Assembly: GCA_017411325.1 (NCBI GenBank)
Contig: JAFQQJ010000065.1
Location: 124,001-188,000, forward strand
Direction: 5' to 3'
DNA: 64,000 nt
Origin: Clostridia bacterium
GTDB taxonomy: Bacteria > Bacillota > Clostridia > CAKSNL01 > HGM11501
Shown here: positions 7,920 to 17,496 of the stretch, one piece after another
Layout: each line of letters opens with the position of its first letter
Numbering within the stretch: the stretch's first letter is position 1
Made by a program: the position numbers and the translations under genes
Notes under the pieces: generated by a model
Told to the model about the DNA's origin: nothing
Database searches by the model: none
What the model saw: only the letters and a program-made list of their open reading frames with translations

Positions 7920-10691
7920 TTAGTCAAGTAATGCCGCAGCGGAAAGTGCCGCAGCTTTATCTATTTCGTGGCTTGATACGGCATAAATTCCGTTTCCGAG
8001 ATTTTCTGTTTTCCAGCCGAATACATCAGAGAAATATGTGATGGGAAGATAGATTATTCCGTCAACCATTTTAACGGTTGCAGAAAGATATTTTGCTCTT
8101 CCGTTTACTCTCACTTCCGTTTCGCCGATTTCGTTGCTCGACCAGATATAGTCCTTTATAATCGCACGGATTGATTTATTTCCTCTGTAATCCGGCATAG
8201 GCTCATCGGAAAGCCCCAAGTTAAAGTTCTTCACGAATATTCTGTTGATATCGGAATAGTACTCAACCTTTGTTTCGCCGTAGCCTAAAATTTCCTCTGC
8301 CGCAAAGAGGGGAACATATAAAACGTCGTTTTCAGAGAAGGTTTTTATTCTTGTATCCGCTTCGTTTACATACATTTCTCCGCCTGATACGTTCATCTTT
8401 GCGCTTCCTGCCTTAAATACCGATGTATCGGCAAGCGCACTTCTTGTCGCCTTGTCAAGAGACACCTCTTCAACTTCGGTGTAAAGATAGTTAAATCTGC
8501 CAAGGGGTGCAACCGAACCGAATTCGTAAAATCTTAATATATCACCGTTTTCATCTGCGCCGTCTGCCCACTTGAATTCAAAGTCTGCCACAGTTTCGCC
8601 CAGTACCCAGATGGGAATTGCTACCATATAGGTATTGTCCTTAATGCTTGCAGGACAGTCTGCCGTCTTTACCCAAGTGCCGTTATAGCCTGCAGCAGCA
8701 AGCTCACCTTCGCCTGACACGTTAAGGGAGAAGTCATAGCCCTCCCAGCCTGTTGCTCGGTTACGGTCGATGTCGATATAAAGGTGCATAAAGGAGCTGC
8801 CCTTCTTTACGGCATCCTTTGTCTCAACAAGGAAGTAATAATTTGCATCGTCACGGGCAACCTTTGCGCCTGTGATATAGTTGGAAAGATGCGTAACATA
8901 ACGGAAGTTTTCGCCGGTTTCGGGGTTAACGTGACCGTAATCGTCACGCTCATAGGCTCCGCCAACGTTTAAGTACTTAGGTGTAACGTCAGCCCACTGC
9001 TCAGAACCTGCGTTTATGTCTATGGTCTTTTTAGCAGATGCAAGGGGTGCTTTTCTTACACCCTTATACTTTCTTATAAAGTCGGTCATCATCATATAAT
9101 AGTCGTCACGAAGGCTTCCGCGTGATGGCTCCATATCACGGCTCTTTGCTTCGCTGAAGGTATCAACAAAGGCATTGTCAAAGCCGGAGTAGCCGTTATG
9201 ACGTCCGTTCTGCCATTCGTTCCATCCATCTATTACAACGATTGCAGGATCTGCTGCAAGTGCACGGGAAATCTGTTCACGGAAGAAGTAGCCTGTGTTT
9301 TTAGCCTCGGGACGGGTATCGTCACCGAAAGCCTCGGAATAGCCTCTGCCCTTGGTGTAAGGATCGGAGAATACACCGTTATCGTCATATTCATATTCGT
9401 AGGAGTGGTTGATTGCAGTACCAACAGGCACACACTCAACTCTTCCGTCTGCTGTTACGCCCCACTTTGTCTGGGGATAGTTCTGAAGCCAGTTCCATGC
9501 GCCTGTGGGTTCTGCGTCTCCTGCGCCTCTGTAGCCGTTATAGCGGAAGGTGAACTTATCCATGATATCTTCAACAATGTCGTTTCTCGAAAAGTCTTCT
9601 CCGGGCTTGAAGCTGCTTTCCGGCGAACCCGTCATAAGAAGATACTTACCGTCAAGCTGATACCATATATCGGCATAAGCTTCTTCTCTTATTATGCTTA
9701 AGTAAACCGCCTGACAGAATCTTTCTCCTCCGCCCCAGGGCCCGAGGGCGGAAAGCTCTGGAATGTCAACACCGTCCTTCTTGGCATCCAAAAATGCATC
9801 AAGAAGTACTTCCATAGAGTTCCAGAAAACAACCTGTCCGTTGGACCAGTCAAAGAGAAGGAAGTCAACATCCGCTGCAGAAAGCATTTCGGCATGTCTG
9901 CGGTAAACCCAATAATCTCTTGAATGGTAGTAGCCAAAAAGGGGCTCGCCCCAGTAATATGCCCCTGATATACCTTTGGATTCGGGCCAGGCGGGATGGT
10001 CATAGTCATCCTTTGCATCGGGGTACTTTTCAATAAGCTTTTCCTGAAGAGTTACAACGCTTTTGGGCACTCCGTTAAGTCCGAAATTAACCCAGTAGAA
10101 AATACCCACATCGTGAAGTCCTTCCTTCACGGGACCTGCTTCTTCATAGCCTGCCAGTTTTCTGCCCAAAGCATCGGTTCCTGCCCAGGTATCGGAAAAA
10201 TCGTCAACAATGGCTGAATCAGGAACAACAGGAACAGTCGGTGCTTCTTCCTTGGAGAGAATAACATCCTTTATGTAAATTTCCTGGTCTGAAATATATG
10301 TAGTCTGAATATAAAGCTTTACCTTTCCGCTTACGGGATATAAAAGGTTTCCGGAATAAACCTTGTCCTTAGAATCCATATCGTGAACACTTATATAGCC
10401 CACACAGTCTCCCTCTAAGGGATCGCCGATTCTTACCCTGAAGGTTTCGCCGTTTTCGCTTGAAACAATTTTGCAGTCGGCAACTAAAGATATCGACTTA
10501 ACTCCCGTCATATCGACATCTGCCCATCCGATATAGGCGCTGTTTTTAAGCCTTACGCCCTTTTCTGTTTTTTCGGCGTTCGACTCAAAATCAACCTTAG
10601 TCACATCAAGTCTCACATCGCCCTCAGCTGCAAGGCATAATACCGGTGCCATAATTACGAGGCACAAGAGGATGCATAAGATTTTTTTCAT
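7920..10691 (-). CDS. Secreted glycoside-hydrolase-like protein (GH99/GH71-type NEW motif) with CBM9-like and stalk domains, cassette A
   Basis: 923 residues. Signal peptide about 1-22 (MKKILCILLCLVIMAPVLC). A small beta-sandwich region is followed by a catalytic-looking barrel from about residue 150 (DTWAGTDALGRKL) with YWGEPLFGYY, DYWVYRRHAEML, DFLLFDWSNG and IDGWNEWQNG. The NEW motif followed by SRDMEPSRG resembles the active-site region of GH71/GH99-type endo-glycosidases, but I cannot assign a family. A CBM9/DOMON-like stretch follows (HLYIDIDRNRATGWEGYDF), then a C-terminal stalk-like domain. GAAGGAAA precedes the ATG. Its paralogue lies at 14701-17421. It heads a two-gene transcript with the discoidin-stalk gene and is divergent from an AraC regulator. 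Confidence 0.7.
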   Translation of the reverse strand: MKKILCILLCLVIMAPVLCLAAEGDVRLDVTKVDFESNAEKTEKGVRLKNSAYIGWADVDMTGVKSISLVADCKIVSSENGETFRVRIGDPLEGDCVGYISVHDMDSKDKVYSGNLLYPVSGKVKLYIQTTYISDQEIYIKDVILSKEEAPTVPVVPDSAIVDDFSDTWAGTDALGRKLAGYEEAGPVKEGLHDVGIFYWVNFGLNGVPKSVVTLQEKLIEKYPDAKDDYDHPAWPESKGISGAYYWGEPLFGYYHSRDYWVYRRHAEMLSAADVDFLLFDWSNGQVVFWNSMEVLLDAFLDAKKDGVDIPELSALGPWGGGERFCQAVYLSIIREEAYADIWYQLDGKYLLMTGSPESSFKPGEDFSRNDIVEDIMDKFTFRYNGYRGAGDAEPTGAWNWLQNYPQTKWGVTADGRVECVPVGTAINHSYEYEYDDNGVFSDPYTKGRGYSEAFGDDTRPEAKNTGYFFREQISRALAADPAIVVIDGWNEWQNGRHNGYSGFDNAFVDTFSEAKSRDMEPSRGSLRDDYYMMMTDFIRKYKGVRKAPLASAKKTIDINAGSEQWADVTPKYLNVGGAYERDDYGHVNPETGENFRYVTHLSNYITGAKVARDDANYYFLVETKDAVKKGSSFMHLYIDIDRNRATGWEGYDFSLNVSGEGELAAAGYNGTWVKTADCPASIKDNTYMVAIPIWVLGETVADFEFKWADGADENGDILRFYEFGSVAPLGRFNYLYTEVEEVSLDKATRSALADTSVFKAGSAKMNVSGGEMYVNEADTRIKTFSENDVLYVPLFAAEEILGYGETKVEYYSDINRIFVKNFNLGLSDEPMPDYRGNKSIRAIIKDYIWSSNEIGETEVRVNGRAKYLSATVKMVDGIIYLPITYFSDVFGWKTENLGNGIYAVSSHEIDKAAALSAAALLD

Positions 10692-10733
10692 ATTTTTTCC
10701 TTCCCTTCTTATTTGCTTTATAAGCTTGATTTA

Positions 10734-10762
10734 AGTATATCACATCAAAAAACAAAATTATA
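10734..10762 (-). promoter_or_regulatory. Predicted activator-dependent promoter of cassette A
   Basis: On the minus strand a good -10 (TATACT, 10739-10734) is preceded at 17 bp by a poor -35 (10762-10757), as expected where an activator is needed. The proximal AraC-type repeat begins at the very next base (10763). Confidence 0.45.
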
Positions 10763-10807
10763 TATAAAATCGTACACATTTTAACAAAAAATTATAAAAT
10801 CGTACAC
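10763..10807. promoter_or_regulatory. Tandem AraC-type operator, cassette A
   Basis: The 15-mer TATAAAATCGTACAC occurs twice, at 10763-10777 and 10793-10807, in direct orientation with 30 bp between starts (about three helical turns). Direct-repeat half-sites abutting the -35 are the usual layout for AraC-family activators. The araC gene at 10970 is the obvious candidate to bind them. Confidence 0.6.
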
Positions 10808-10969
10808 TTATATTATAATAAAACCGTTTATATTTTATATTATAATGCATTTTCGCACTCTTAGCAATAGCTGAAATACCCCAAAATATGCACAAAATAA
10901 TTTTAAACCTTGCAATGCGGAAGAAATAGCTATATAATATAAAAAAGCACTTTAAAGGGAGAAATATTT

Positions 10970-11815
10970 ATGTATATAAACAGAGCGGAAGAAGGATATT
11001 CAAATATAGAAGATTTGTCAAGCCCTATTAAAATAAACTGCTGCGGTCACTTTATCGTGGATTCTCCCCCCGGTATAACAACCGAGCATCCCGAGGGCAG
11101 GCGCGACTATCAGCTTATATACATTGCCTCGGGCAGGGGACATTTTTATTTCGACGGAATCGAGCACGTTGTAACCCAGGGGCATATGATTTTATTCAGG
11201 CCCCATGAACCTATGCAGTATTATTACTACCCTGATGACAAAACCGATGTTTACTGGGTGCATTTTACAGGAAGCGAGATTGTATCTCTTCTTAAGCACT
11301 ATTCTCTCCCTGAAAACGGAAACATATTCTACACCGGCGTTTCTCCCGATTATCAGTGGATATACCGCCAGCTGATACGTGAGCTTCAGCTTAAGCGCAC
11401 AAACTTTGAGGAAATGCTTTCTCTTTTATTAAAGCACATACTTCTTGTCATAAACCGATACATTAAGGAGAGCAACACCCCCGGAAGTGATATGGTAAAC
11501 GAAATTGAGCGGGCGGTTTCCTATTTCACGGAAAACTATCCCAAGGATATAAATATCGAAGCTTATGCAAAGGAGCGTAAAATAAGCAAAAACTGGTTTA
11601 TACACTGTTTCAGGAAAATTATGAAGGTAACTCCCATGCAGTACATTTTATCCCTTCGCATATCCGCCGCCAAGGCATATCTTGAAAGCACAGACAAAAA
11701 TATAACCGAGATTGCCTATGCTGTAGGCTATGATAACCCATTATACTTTTCAAGACTATTTAAGAAGTTTACGGGGCTTTCTCCAACAGAATACAGAAAA
11801 CACAGGCAGGATTAA
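10970..11815 (+). CDS. AraC-family transcriptional regulator, cassette A
   Basis: 281 residues. The N-terminal half is a cupin-type ligand-binding domain (YIASGRGHFYFDGIEHVV, ILFRPHEPMQYYY). The C-terminal 100 residues hold the double helix-turn-helix with the family signature EIAYAVGYDNPLYFSRLFKKF and TGLSPTEYR. AAAGGGAG lies upstream of the ATG. It is divergent from the secreted GH-like/discoidin gene pair, with tandem direct repeats in the shared region, so it most likely activates that pair in response to a sugar. It is paralogous in position to the AraC gene at 17561. Its 3' end is modified: the terminator hairpin that contains its stop is duplicated around a 242-bp insertion. Confidence 0.88.
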   Translation: MYINRAEEGYSNIEDLSSPIKINCCGHFIVDSPPGITTEHPEGRRDYQLIYIASGRGHFYFDGIEHVVTQGHMILFRPHEPMQYYYYPDDKTDVYWVHFTGSEIVSLLKHYSLPENGNIFYTGVSPDYQWIYRQLIRELQLKRTNFEEMLSLLLKHILLVINRYIKESNTPGSDMVNEIERAVSYFTENYPKDINIEAYAKERKISKNWFIHCFRKIMKVTPMQYILSLRISAAKAYLESTDKNITEIAYAVGYDNPLYFSRLFKKFTGLSPTEYRKHRQD

Positions 11816-11825
11816 CCTGCCTGTG
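11801..11825. repeat. Left copy of duplicated terminator hairpin (25 bp)
   Basis: CACAGGCAGG-ATTAA-CCTGCCTGTG, containing the araC stop codon. It lacks the following T run. An identical 25-mer lies at 12068-12092. Confidence 0.85.
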
Positions 11826-12069
11826 TGTCAGACTGTCGAAAAAGTCGGTCAACCACAAGCAGAAAACAAAAATAAAGCCTTCGCCTATATGCATAAAACT
11901 TTATTTGATAAAATCGGCTATAAACCGCAGTTTATAGCCGATTTCTGCTTGTTTTCGTCCAACACGACCTCTACCGTATCCATATACGCCGACGAGTTCG
12001 TGTTGAACAAATTTACCTTCCTTTTTCGATGTCTGTCAGCGTGTCGACAAGTTTATCGACACGCTGACA
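11826..12069. mobile_element. MITE-like hairpin-rich insertion between terminator copies
   Basis: About 242-244 bp bounded by TGTCAG...CTGACA. The left end TGTCAGACTGTCGAAAAA matches the complement of the right end at 15 of 18 positions. The right arm is itself a perfect 14-bp hairpin (12034-12047 with 12056-12069). Inside are a 13-bp hairpin (ATCGGCTATAAAC / GTTTATAGCCGAT, near 11911-11942) nested in CAAGCAGAAA / TTTCTGCTTG, and another pair (CAACACGA / TCGTGTTG, near 11959-12006). It holds no credible gene. Flanking 25-bp identical copies of the terminator look like a target duplication, although that is long for a typical MITE. Confidence 0.6.
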
Positions 12070-12098
12070 CAGGCAGGATTAACCTGCCTGTGTTTTTT
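12068..12098. terminator. Intact bidirectional terminator (right copy)
   Basis: The 25-bp hairpin CACAGGCAGG-ATTAA-CCTGCCTGTG followed by TTTTTT on the plus strand. It presumably ended both araC and the convergent discoidin gene before the insertion separated the copies. Confidence 0.75.
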
Positions 12099-14688
12099 AC
12101 TGTTCGTTTGTAATTGTTATAGTCTGAGTTTCGCCATCCCATAAAACAGTATACCCAAGATGTTCGGAGCAGAATCTTAAGGGAATAAATGTTCTTCCCT
12201 CAACGATTCTCGGTTCCTGATTAAGAGTGTATCTCACTCTTCCGTAGCGGCCGCCCGTCACATAAACGATGTTGTTCCATATCTGAAATTCTATCTTCAT
12301 CAATGAATTTTCAACGATTATGGACTGATTTTTGTCAACCCATTCTATTGTAGCTCCCATTTCCTCCAAAAGTCCTCTCAAGGGAATAAGGGTGTAGCCT
12401 TCATCAATGAAGGGGGAAACATCAAGGGTTACTTCCTTTGTTTCTCCTCCTTTTGTTACCTCAATTACGGGAGATCCTATTTTAAGGACATATTTTTCAA
12501 AATTGCTTTTCTGGCTGTCCTTATAATCTTCTGATGACTGATAGAAGGTAACTTCCGCGCAGGACGCCTTGTTGGTATAACCTTCCAATATTTCAAACTC
12601 CACATAGCGTGCCTTTACAGGGGCATCAAACTTAACATTTTTAACCTTCATGCTTCGCTCAAAGCTGTGATTTTCAAGGGCCAGCTCATAATTTTCTCCG
12701 TCCAAACTTACCCACACGTTGAATAAATCCCAGTTTCCGTGAAAATCCTCGCTCTGTCTCGGTGCCACATCAAAGGAGTCTATGCTATATTCTCCCCCAA
12801 GGTCGATTGCCAGAACGAAGGGTGCCTTTTCTTCCGATGCAGTCTGCCAGAAGCCTGTCATAGCCTCATCCAAAACACCGCTTGCTTCGTGATTAAGCCA
12901 GAAGCCCTGAGGTGATGATGCGCTCATATTGGTTTTAGGGATTTCGTAAACGGCAATTTCATCGTAAATTTCGGTGTATTCTGTAAGACTTACGGTTTTC
13001 TTTGCGGGGTTTGACTTATAGAAGTCGATTTCCGCACAGCTTCCGTAGCCGCCTACGCCTTCCTTAATCTCATATCTTATACGTTTTGCCTTTATGTTTG
13101 CGGCAAACATCTTCATTTTTTTGCCGTTGTCCTCGTCCGCTGTGCCTTCTTCAATCAAAACCCAGTTTTCCGAGTCATCTATGCATCCGTAAATTGCATA
13201 TTTGGTGGGATTCCCCCCCTCTCCGTCAGGTCTTGTTGTAAACTCTACGCCTGAAAACTCCCTTACTTCGGGGAAGGTTATATCTATATGGTGAGGCGGA
13301 AGCTCTCTTGATACAATTATGGAACCTTCGTTTTTATAGTCTGAGTGCCAGTAATTTACATAGTCCCCGTCGATGGGACGACGCATATAGGCATTATCCT
13401 TCACTTTGGAGCTTGAAAGCTTTACTTCCCAGGCGCCTTTACCTGTAAGATAGGTACCGTCATCGCCCTGGACATCGTCCTTGTTGGATGCAGAAGCTCC
13501 TGCATCCTCTTTTTTGGTATCAGAAGACGTACTTTCGTTTTCCGCTGTGGAGCTTTTATAGTCCTTTAATGCTACGGTCTTCTTTGATGCATCACTCACC
13601 ATAAACTCAATTTCCGTACAGGATGCATAACCGTCTACGCTGTCATTTATCTTAAAGCGTACTTTTTTTGCAGTTACGTTGGAATTAAGGAGTGCTTCTA
13701 CCTGCACTGCTCCCTTTACTGCCGTTCCCGACTCTAAAAATACCCAGGTTTCGGAATCGTCGGCACATCCGTATACAGAATATTTAAGAGGATTACCCGC
13801 TGTGCCTGTCACACGGTTTACGAATACAACTCCGGAGAAGGTTACATCCTCGGGGAAGGTTATATCCACAAAGTGAGGAGGATTAACCTTTCCTGTAATA
13901 GTACTTCCCTCGTTGGTATAGTCTGTGTGCCAGTGCTGTTCCATATCGGTATCTATGGGGCGGCGGATATATGCATCTGTCTTTACCTTGGAGCTTGAAA
14001 CAGTAACATCCCAGCTTTCCTTACCGGTTAAATACTTTCCGTCATCGCCCTGGGTTGCCCCTTCTTTTCCTTCGGAAGTGAGGCTTTCTGCCTCTTTGGA
14101 TGCAGAAGGCTTTTCTGTATTTTCCGCTGCCGCCGCTTCGGTGTCTTTCACATCGCCTTTCAGCATTATAATTTCTGCGGCGGTGCAATAGCCGTTATTT
14201 GCCGCAGTAACGTTAAACTTCATTGACTTGTAGCTTCCCTTTTCAATAGCTCTGTCCGCAGTTGCACGGCTTTTTGCAAGGTCGTATGTTACTTCCCTTA
14301 AAAGCTTGTATTCGCTTCCGTCTGCACTTGCGTAAATTTCAACCTTTTCCCATATACCGGAGGTTGAATCCACGTTGTTTTTCTGACGGGGAACATATCT
14401 TACGCCCGAAATTTCAAGAGCTTCGGGAAATTCTATTATGATTTCGTAGGGTGGGTTATCGTGCCCAACTACTTTGCCGTCCTCAACATAATATTTTGAA
14501 TGCCAATAGGTATTGATATCGCCGTCTATCGCCTTTGTGATGTCGTTGAACTCGCCCATTATGCTTTCTGTCTTAATAGTCCAGCCCGATGTGTCGGTAT
14601 AGGCATCCTCTGCAAAGGAAGGAATGGCAAAAAGCGTTGATAATGCAAGGCTTAATGTAAGTAAAAGTGTAAATATCTTTTTCATCAT
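12097..14688 (-). CDS. Secreted protein with four discoidin-like modules and a stalk domain, cassette B
   Basis: 863 residues, a divergent paralogue of the protein at 5398-7905 with the same architecture. Signal peptide about 1-27 (MMKKIFTLLLTLSLALS). Discoidin-like modules sit at about 28-180, 215-370, 410-560 and 590-720 (cores TYWHSKY, QHWHTDY, NYWHSDY, GFWQTAS). A Cu_amine_oxidN1-type domain ends the protein (LIPLRGLLEEMGATIEW, TFIPLRFCSEHLGYTV). Modules two and three resemble each other most, so duplication happened separately from that in cassette A. GGAGGG precedes two adjacent ATG codons; either could start translation. It lies 12 bases after the GH-like gene and is presumably co-transcribed with it. 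Confidence 0.78.
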   Translation of the reverse strand: MMKKIFTLLLTLSLALSTLFAIPSFAEDAYTDTSGWTIKTESIMGEFNDITKAIDGDINTYWHSKYYVEDGKVVGHDNPPYEIIIEFPEALEISGVRYVPRQKNNVDSTSGIWEKVEIYASADGSEYKLLREVTYDLAKSRATADRAIEKGSYKSMKFNVTAANNGYCTAAEIIMLKGDVKDTEAAAAENTEKPSASKEAESLTSEGKEGATQGDDGKYLTGKESWDVTVSSSKVKTDAYIRRPIDTDMEQHWHTDYTNEGSTITGKVNPPHFVDITFPEDVTFSGVVFVNRVTGTAGNPLKYSVYGCADDSETWVFLESGTAVKGAVQVEALLNSNVTAKKVRFKINDSVDGYASCTEIEFMVSDASKKTVALKDYKSSTAENESTSSDTKKEDAGASASNKDDVQGDDGTYLTGKGAWEVKLSSSKVKDNAYMRRPIDGDYVNYWHSDYKNEGSIIVSRELPPHHIDITFPEVREFSGVEFTTRPDGEGGNPTKYAIYGCIDDSENWVLIEEGTADEDNGKKMKMFAANIKAKRIRYEIKEGVGGYGSCAEIDFYKSNPAKKTVSLTEYTEIYDEIAVYEIPKTNMSASSPQGFWLNHEASGVLDEAMTGFWQTASEEKAPFVLAIDLGGEYSIDSFDVAPRQSEDFHGNWDLFNVWVSLDGENYELALENHSFERSMKVKNVKFDAPVKARYVEFEILEGYTNKASCAEVTFYQSSEDYKDSQKSNFEKYVLKIGSPVIEVTKGGETKEVTLDVSPFIDEGYTLIPLRGLLEEMGATIEWVDKNQSIIVENSLMKIEFQIWNNIVYVTGGRYGRVRYTLNQEPRIVEGRTFIPLRFCSEHLGYTVLWDGETQTITITNEQ

Positions 14689-14700
14689 ATTCCCTCCCTC

Positions 14701-17421
14701 TTAAAATTCCGATGCTGCAGTTTTAACCGCATTTACATCTATTTCGTGGCTTGACACGGCGAATATATCGCCTTCATTATACATCTTCCAGCCGAATACG
14801 TCGCAGACATAGGTTAAAGGCACATAACAAAGTCCGTCTTTAACTATCACGGGGGCCTGCAAAGCTGCCGCTTCGCCGTTTATCCTTACATCCTTTGTTC
14901 CGATTACGGTATAAGACCAGATATGGTCAGTAATTTCAAAGTTTTCAAGGTTGAAATTTTTAAGGAAGAACATATTCTTTGACGCCCTATACTCCATCTT
15001 TGTTTCGCCGTCGCCCATTATATATTCAAAGGCAATTGCAGGAACATAAAGTGTTCCGTTTTCCATAAAGGCAGAAACTCTTGTATCCGCATCGTAAACA
15101 TAGGTTTTTCCGCCGTTTACAAACATTTTGTTGCTTCCCGCCTTAAATACGGAGGTGTCGGAAAGGGCTTTTCTTGTTTCTGACGAAAGGCTCTTTTGCG
15201 GAATTTCTGTGTAAAGATAGTTAAAACGTCCCATGGGCGCAATGCTTCCGAATTCGTAAAATCTTAAAATGTCGCCGTTTTCAAAGGCGTAGTCAGCCCA
15301 TTTGAATTCAAGGTCAGCCTTATCGGTTTCACCTAATATGCCCCTCGGAATTGAAACCTTATAAATATTTCCTTTTATATTTGAAGTTGCATCCGCTATC
15401 TTTACCCAAGCACCGTCCTTGTAGGTTGCGATTTCGCCCTTGCCCGTTACATTAACGGAGATGTCATATCCTTCCCAGCCTGTTGCCCGGTTTCTGTCAA
15501 CATCAATATAAAGGTGCATAAAGGAGTCATTGTCCTTAATATCATCCTCGCACATAGCCATAAAATAGAAATAATCTTTATCACGGGCAACCTTACTTCT
15601 TCTTATAACATTTGAAAGTTTTGATGTAAATACATATTTTTCGCCGGTGTCGCCGTTAGTAAGGCCCGTTGCATTTCTTTCATAGCCGCCGTCGATGTTG
15701 ATAAATTCGGGGGCAACAGCATCCCACTGACTTGCATCACCGCTTACATTGATTGTTATCTCTCCGCTTGCAAGCGGTGCAGGGCGAACACCCTTGTATT
15801 TTCTTATATAGTCAACCAGTATGTTGTAATAACCGTCCTTAAGTACGCCTCGTGACGGCTCAAAGTCACGGCTGTTTTCATCGTCAAAGGTGTCAACGAA
15901 AGAATTCTTGAAGCCGGAATATTCCGAGTTTCTTACCGCTGTCCATTCGTTCCAGCCGTCAATCATAACCATAGCGGGATCAAGTGCCAGAACTCTTGAC
16001 ATCTGCTCACGGAAGAAATATCCCATATGCATCGCTTCCGCCCTATAGTCTTCGCCGAAGCCCTCTGTGTAGCTTCTTCCCTTTGTGTAGGGGTCAGAAA
16101 ATACGCCTGTTTTTTCAAACATAAATACATATGACTGGTTTATTCCCGTACCTGCAGATACGCTTTCAACTCTGCCGTCCGCCATTTTGCCGTAAGCTGT
16201 CTGGGGATACTGCATAAGCCAGTTCCACGCCTTTTTATCTGAGTATTCTCCGCCCTGGCGGCTTCCTGTTTCCCTGAAGGTAAAGGTTTCGAAAATTTTC
16301 TCAAGGAGTGCATCGGTTTCAGGGTTTTCACCTGTCACAAAACGCTCAAGGCTTTCGGGGTTTGTGGCGCCGAACATAACCGGCTTACCATCCCACTTGT
16401 ACCAGAGGTCTGTATAATTTTCTCTGTTGAAAAAGTTAAGATATATGCAAAGTGCCTGATCAAGTCTGTTTCCATAATCACTGTTCCATGAAGAAAGACA
16501 GCTTACGCCGGGCACATTGACACCGGCCTTTTTAGCATCATAAAATGCCGATAAAAGGGTGTATGTCTGCTTTATAAATGCGCCGCTTCCGTTGGAAAAA
16601 TCAAGGAATATCGCATCAACCCCCGCATTTGCCAGCATTTCCGCGTGACGGCGATATACCCAGTATTCGTTGCTTGTATAAAATCCGAAGAGCGGCTCTG
16701 CCCAGAAATAGTTGCCGTTGGTATCCCACACATCGCTGTAAAAATTTTCCTTTTCTGAAGGGTGAGCTGCAATTATCTCGGAAGGGATTCTTGCATTATG
16801 AATATCCGTCACCGTCCAGTTCCAGTAAAGCATACCAACCTCGTGAAGGCCTTCCTTTACAGGACCGGTTTCTTCATGGTCTGCTATCTTACGTCCCCAC
16901 ATATCTGTTCCTGCCCAGGTATCTGCATAGTTATCGATTATTGCACTGTCGGGAACGGGAACATAAGCCTTTCCGTCATAAGCATTTTTTGAAAGCTCAA
17001 TTTCCTTTATGCCGATGGTGGTGCTGAGGTCGCCATAGGTGGAAACGAAGTAAAGGTTATGTGTTCCCGTAACCTCCTTTATCGCAGTACCCATGCGCAA
17101 GTTTTCCTTGTGCTCGTTAAAAACAATATAGCCAAGGCAATCGCCCTTTACGGGATCGTCAATTCTTATGCCGAAGGCATCACCGTTTCCTGCATAGGGC
17201 ATATCGCAATCGACCTTGATATAAATGCTTTTTATGCCTGTAAGGTCAACGTTTTCAAAGCCTATGTAGTTTCCCTGCCTTATACTTACGCCCCCGTTAA
17301 AGCTTCCTGCTCCCACCTTTATGGGTGCAGAAGCGGCCTTGAGCACGCTTTGTCCCTCGGCCGACACCATAATTCCGGTGCATAATAAAACGGCCAGAAG
17401 CAAGCAAATTAATTTTCTCAT
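14701..17421 (-). CDS. Secreted glycoside-hydrolase-like protein, cassette B
   Basis: 906 residues, colinear with the protein at 7920-10691 along its full length: signal peptide (MRKLICLLLAVLLCTGIMVSA), N-terminal beta region, barrel with DTWAGTDMWGRKIADHE, FWAEPLFGFYTSNEYWVYRR, DAIFLDFSNG and MIDGWNEWTA followed by SRDFEPSRGVL, then HLYIDVDRNRATGWEGYDI and a C-terminal stalk-like domain. Shared residues cluster around the putative active site, which supports a real enzyme rather than a structural protein. The equivalents of the NEW glutamate and nearby acidic residues are kept in both. The family is not assigned with certainty. It heads cassette B and is divergent from the AraC gene at 17561. 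Confidence 0.7.
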   Translation of the reverse strand: MRKLICLLLAVLLCTGIMVSAEGQSVLKAASAPIKVGAGSFNGGVSIRQGNYIGFENVDLTGIKSIYIKVDCDMPYAGNGDAFGIRIDDPVKGDCLGYIVFNEHKENLRMGTAIKEVTGTHNLYFVSTYGDLSTTIGIKEIELSKNAYDGKAYVPVPDSAIIDNYADTWAGTDMWGRKIADHEETGPVKEGLHEVGMLYWNWTVTDIHNARIPSEIIAAHPSEKENFYSDVWDTNGNYFWAEPLFGFYTSNEYWVYRRHAEMLANAGVDAIFLDFSNGSGAFIKQTYTLLSAFYDAKKAGVNVPGVSCLSSWNSDYGNRLDQALCIYLNFFNRENYTDLWYKWDGKPVMFGATNPESLERFVTGENPETDALLEKIFETFTFRETGSRQGGEYSDKKAWNWLMQYPQTAYGKMADGRVESVSAGTGINQSYVFMFEKTGVFSDPYTKGRSYTEGFGEDYRAEAMHMGYFFREQMSRVLALDPAMVMIDGWNEWTAVRNSEYSGFKNSFVDTFDDENSRDFEPSRGVLKDGYYNILVDYIRKYKGVRPAPLASGEITINVSGDASQWDAVAPEFINIDGGYERNATGLTNGDTGEKYVFTSKLSNVIRRSKVARDKDYFYFMAMCEDDIKDNDSFMHLYIDVDRNRATGWEGYDISVNVTGKGEIATYKDGAWVKIADATSNIKGNIYKVSIPRGILGETDKADLEFKWADYAFENGDILRFYEFGSIAPMGRFNYLYTEIPQKSLSSETRKALSDTSVFKAGSNKMFVNGGKTYVYDADTRVSAFMENGTLYVPAIAFEYIMGDGETKMEYRASKNMFFLKNFNLENFEITDHIWSYTVIGTKDVRINGEAAALQAPVIVKDGLCYVPLTYVCDVFGWKMYNEGDIFAVSSHEIDVNAVKTAASEF

Positions 17422-17465
17422 AAAAACCCTCCTTAAATTATTGACAAGTACATTTATATAATTAT

Positions 17466-17494
17466 ATAATACCTTTAATAAATCTTTAAGTCAA
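17466..17494 (-). promoter_or_regulatory. Predicted sigma-A promoter of cassette B
   Basis: Minus-strand TTGACT (17494-17489), 17-bp spacer, TATTAT (17471-17466). An AraC-type half-site starts two bases further upstream. Confidence 0.65.
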
Positions 17495-17496
17495 CT

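Noticed and set aside
11730..12113. Plus-strand 127-residue reading frame across the hairpin-rich element
   Set aside because: It begins inside araC in another frame, runs through palindromes and has no ribosome binding site; the composition is explained by the repeats.
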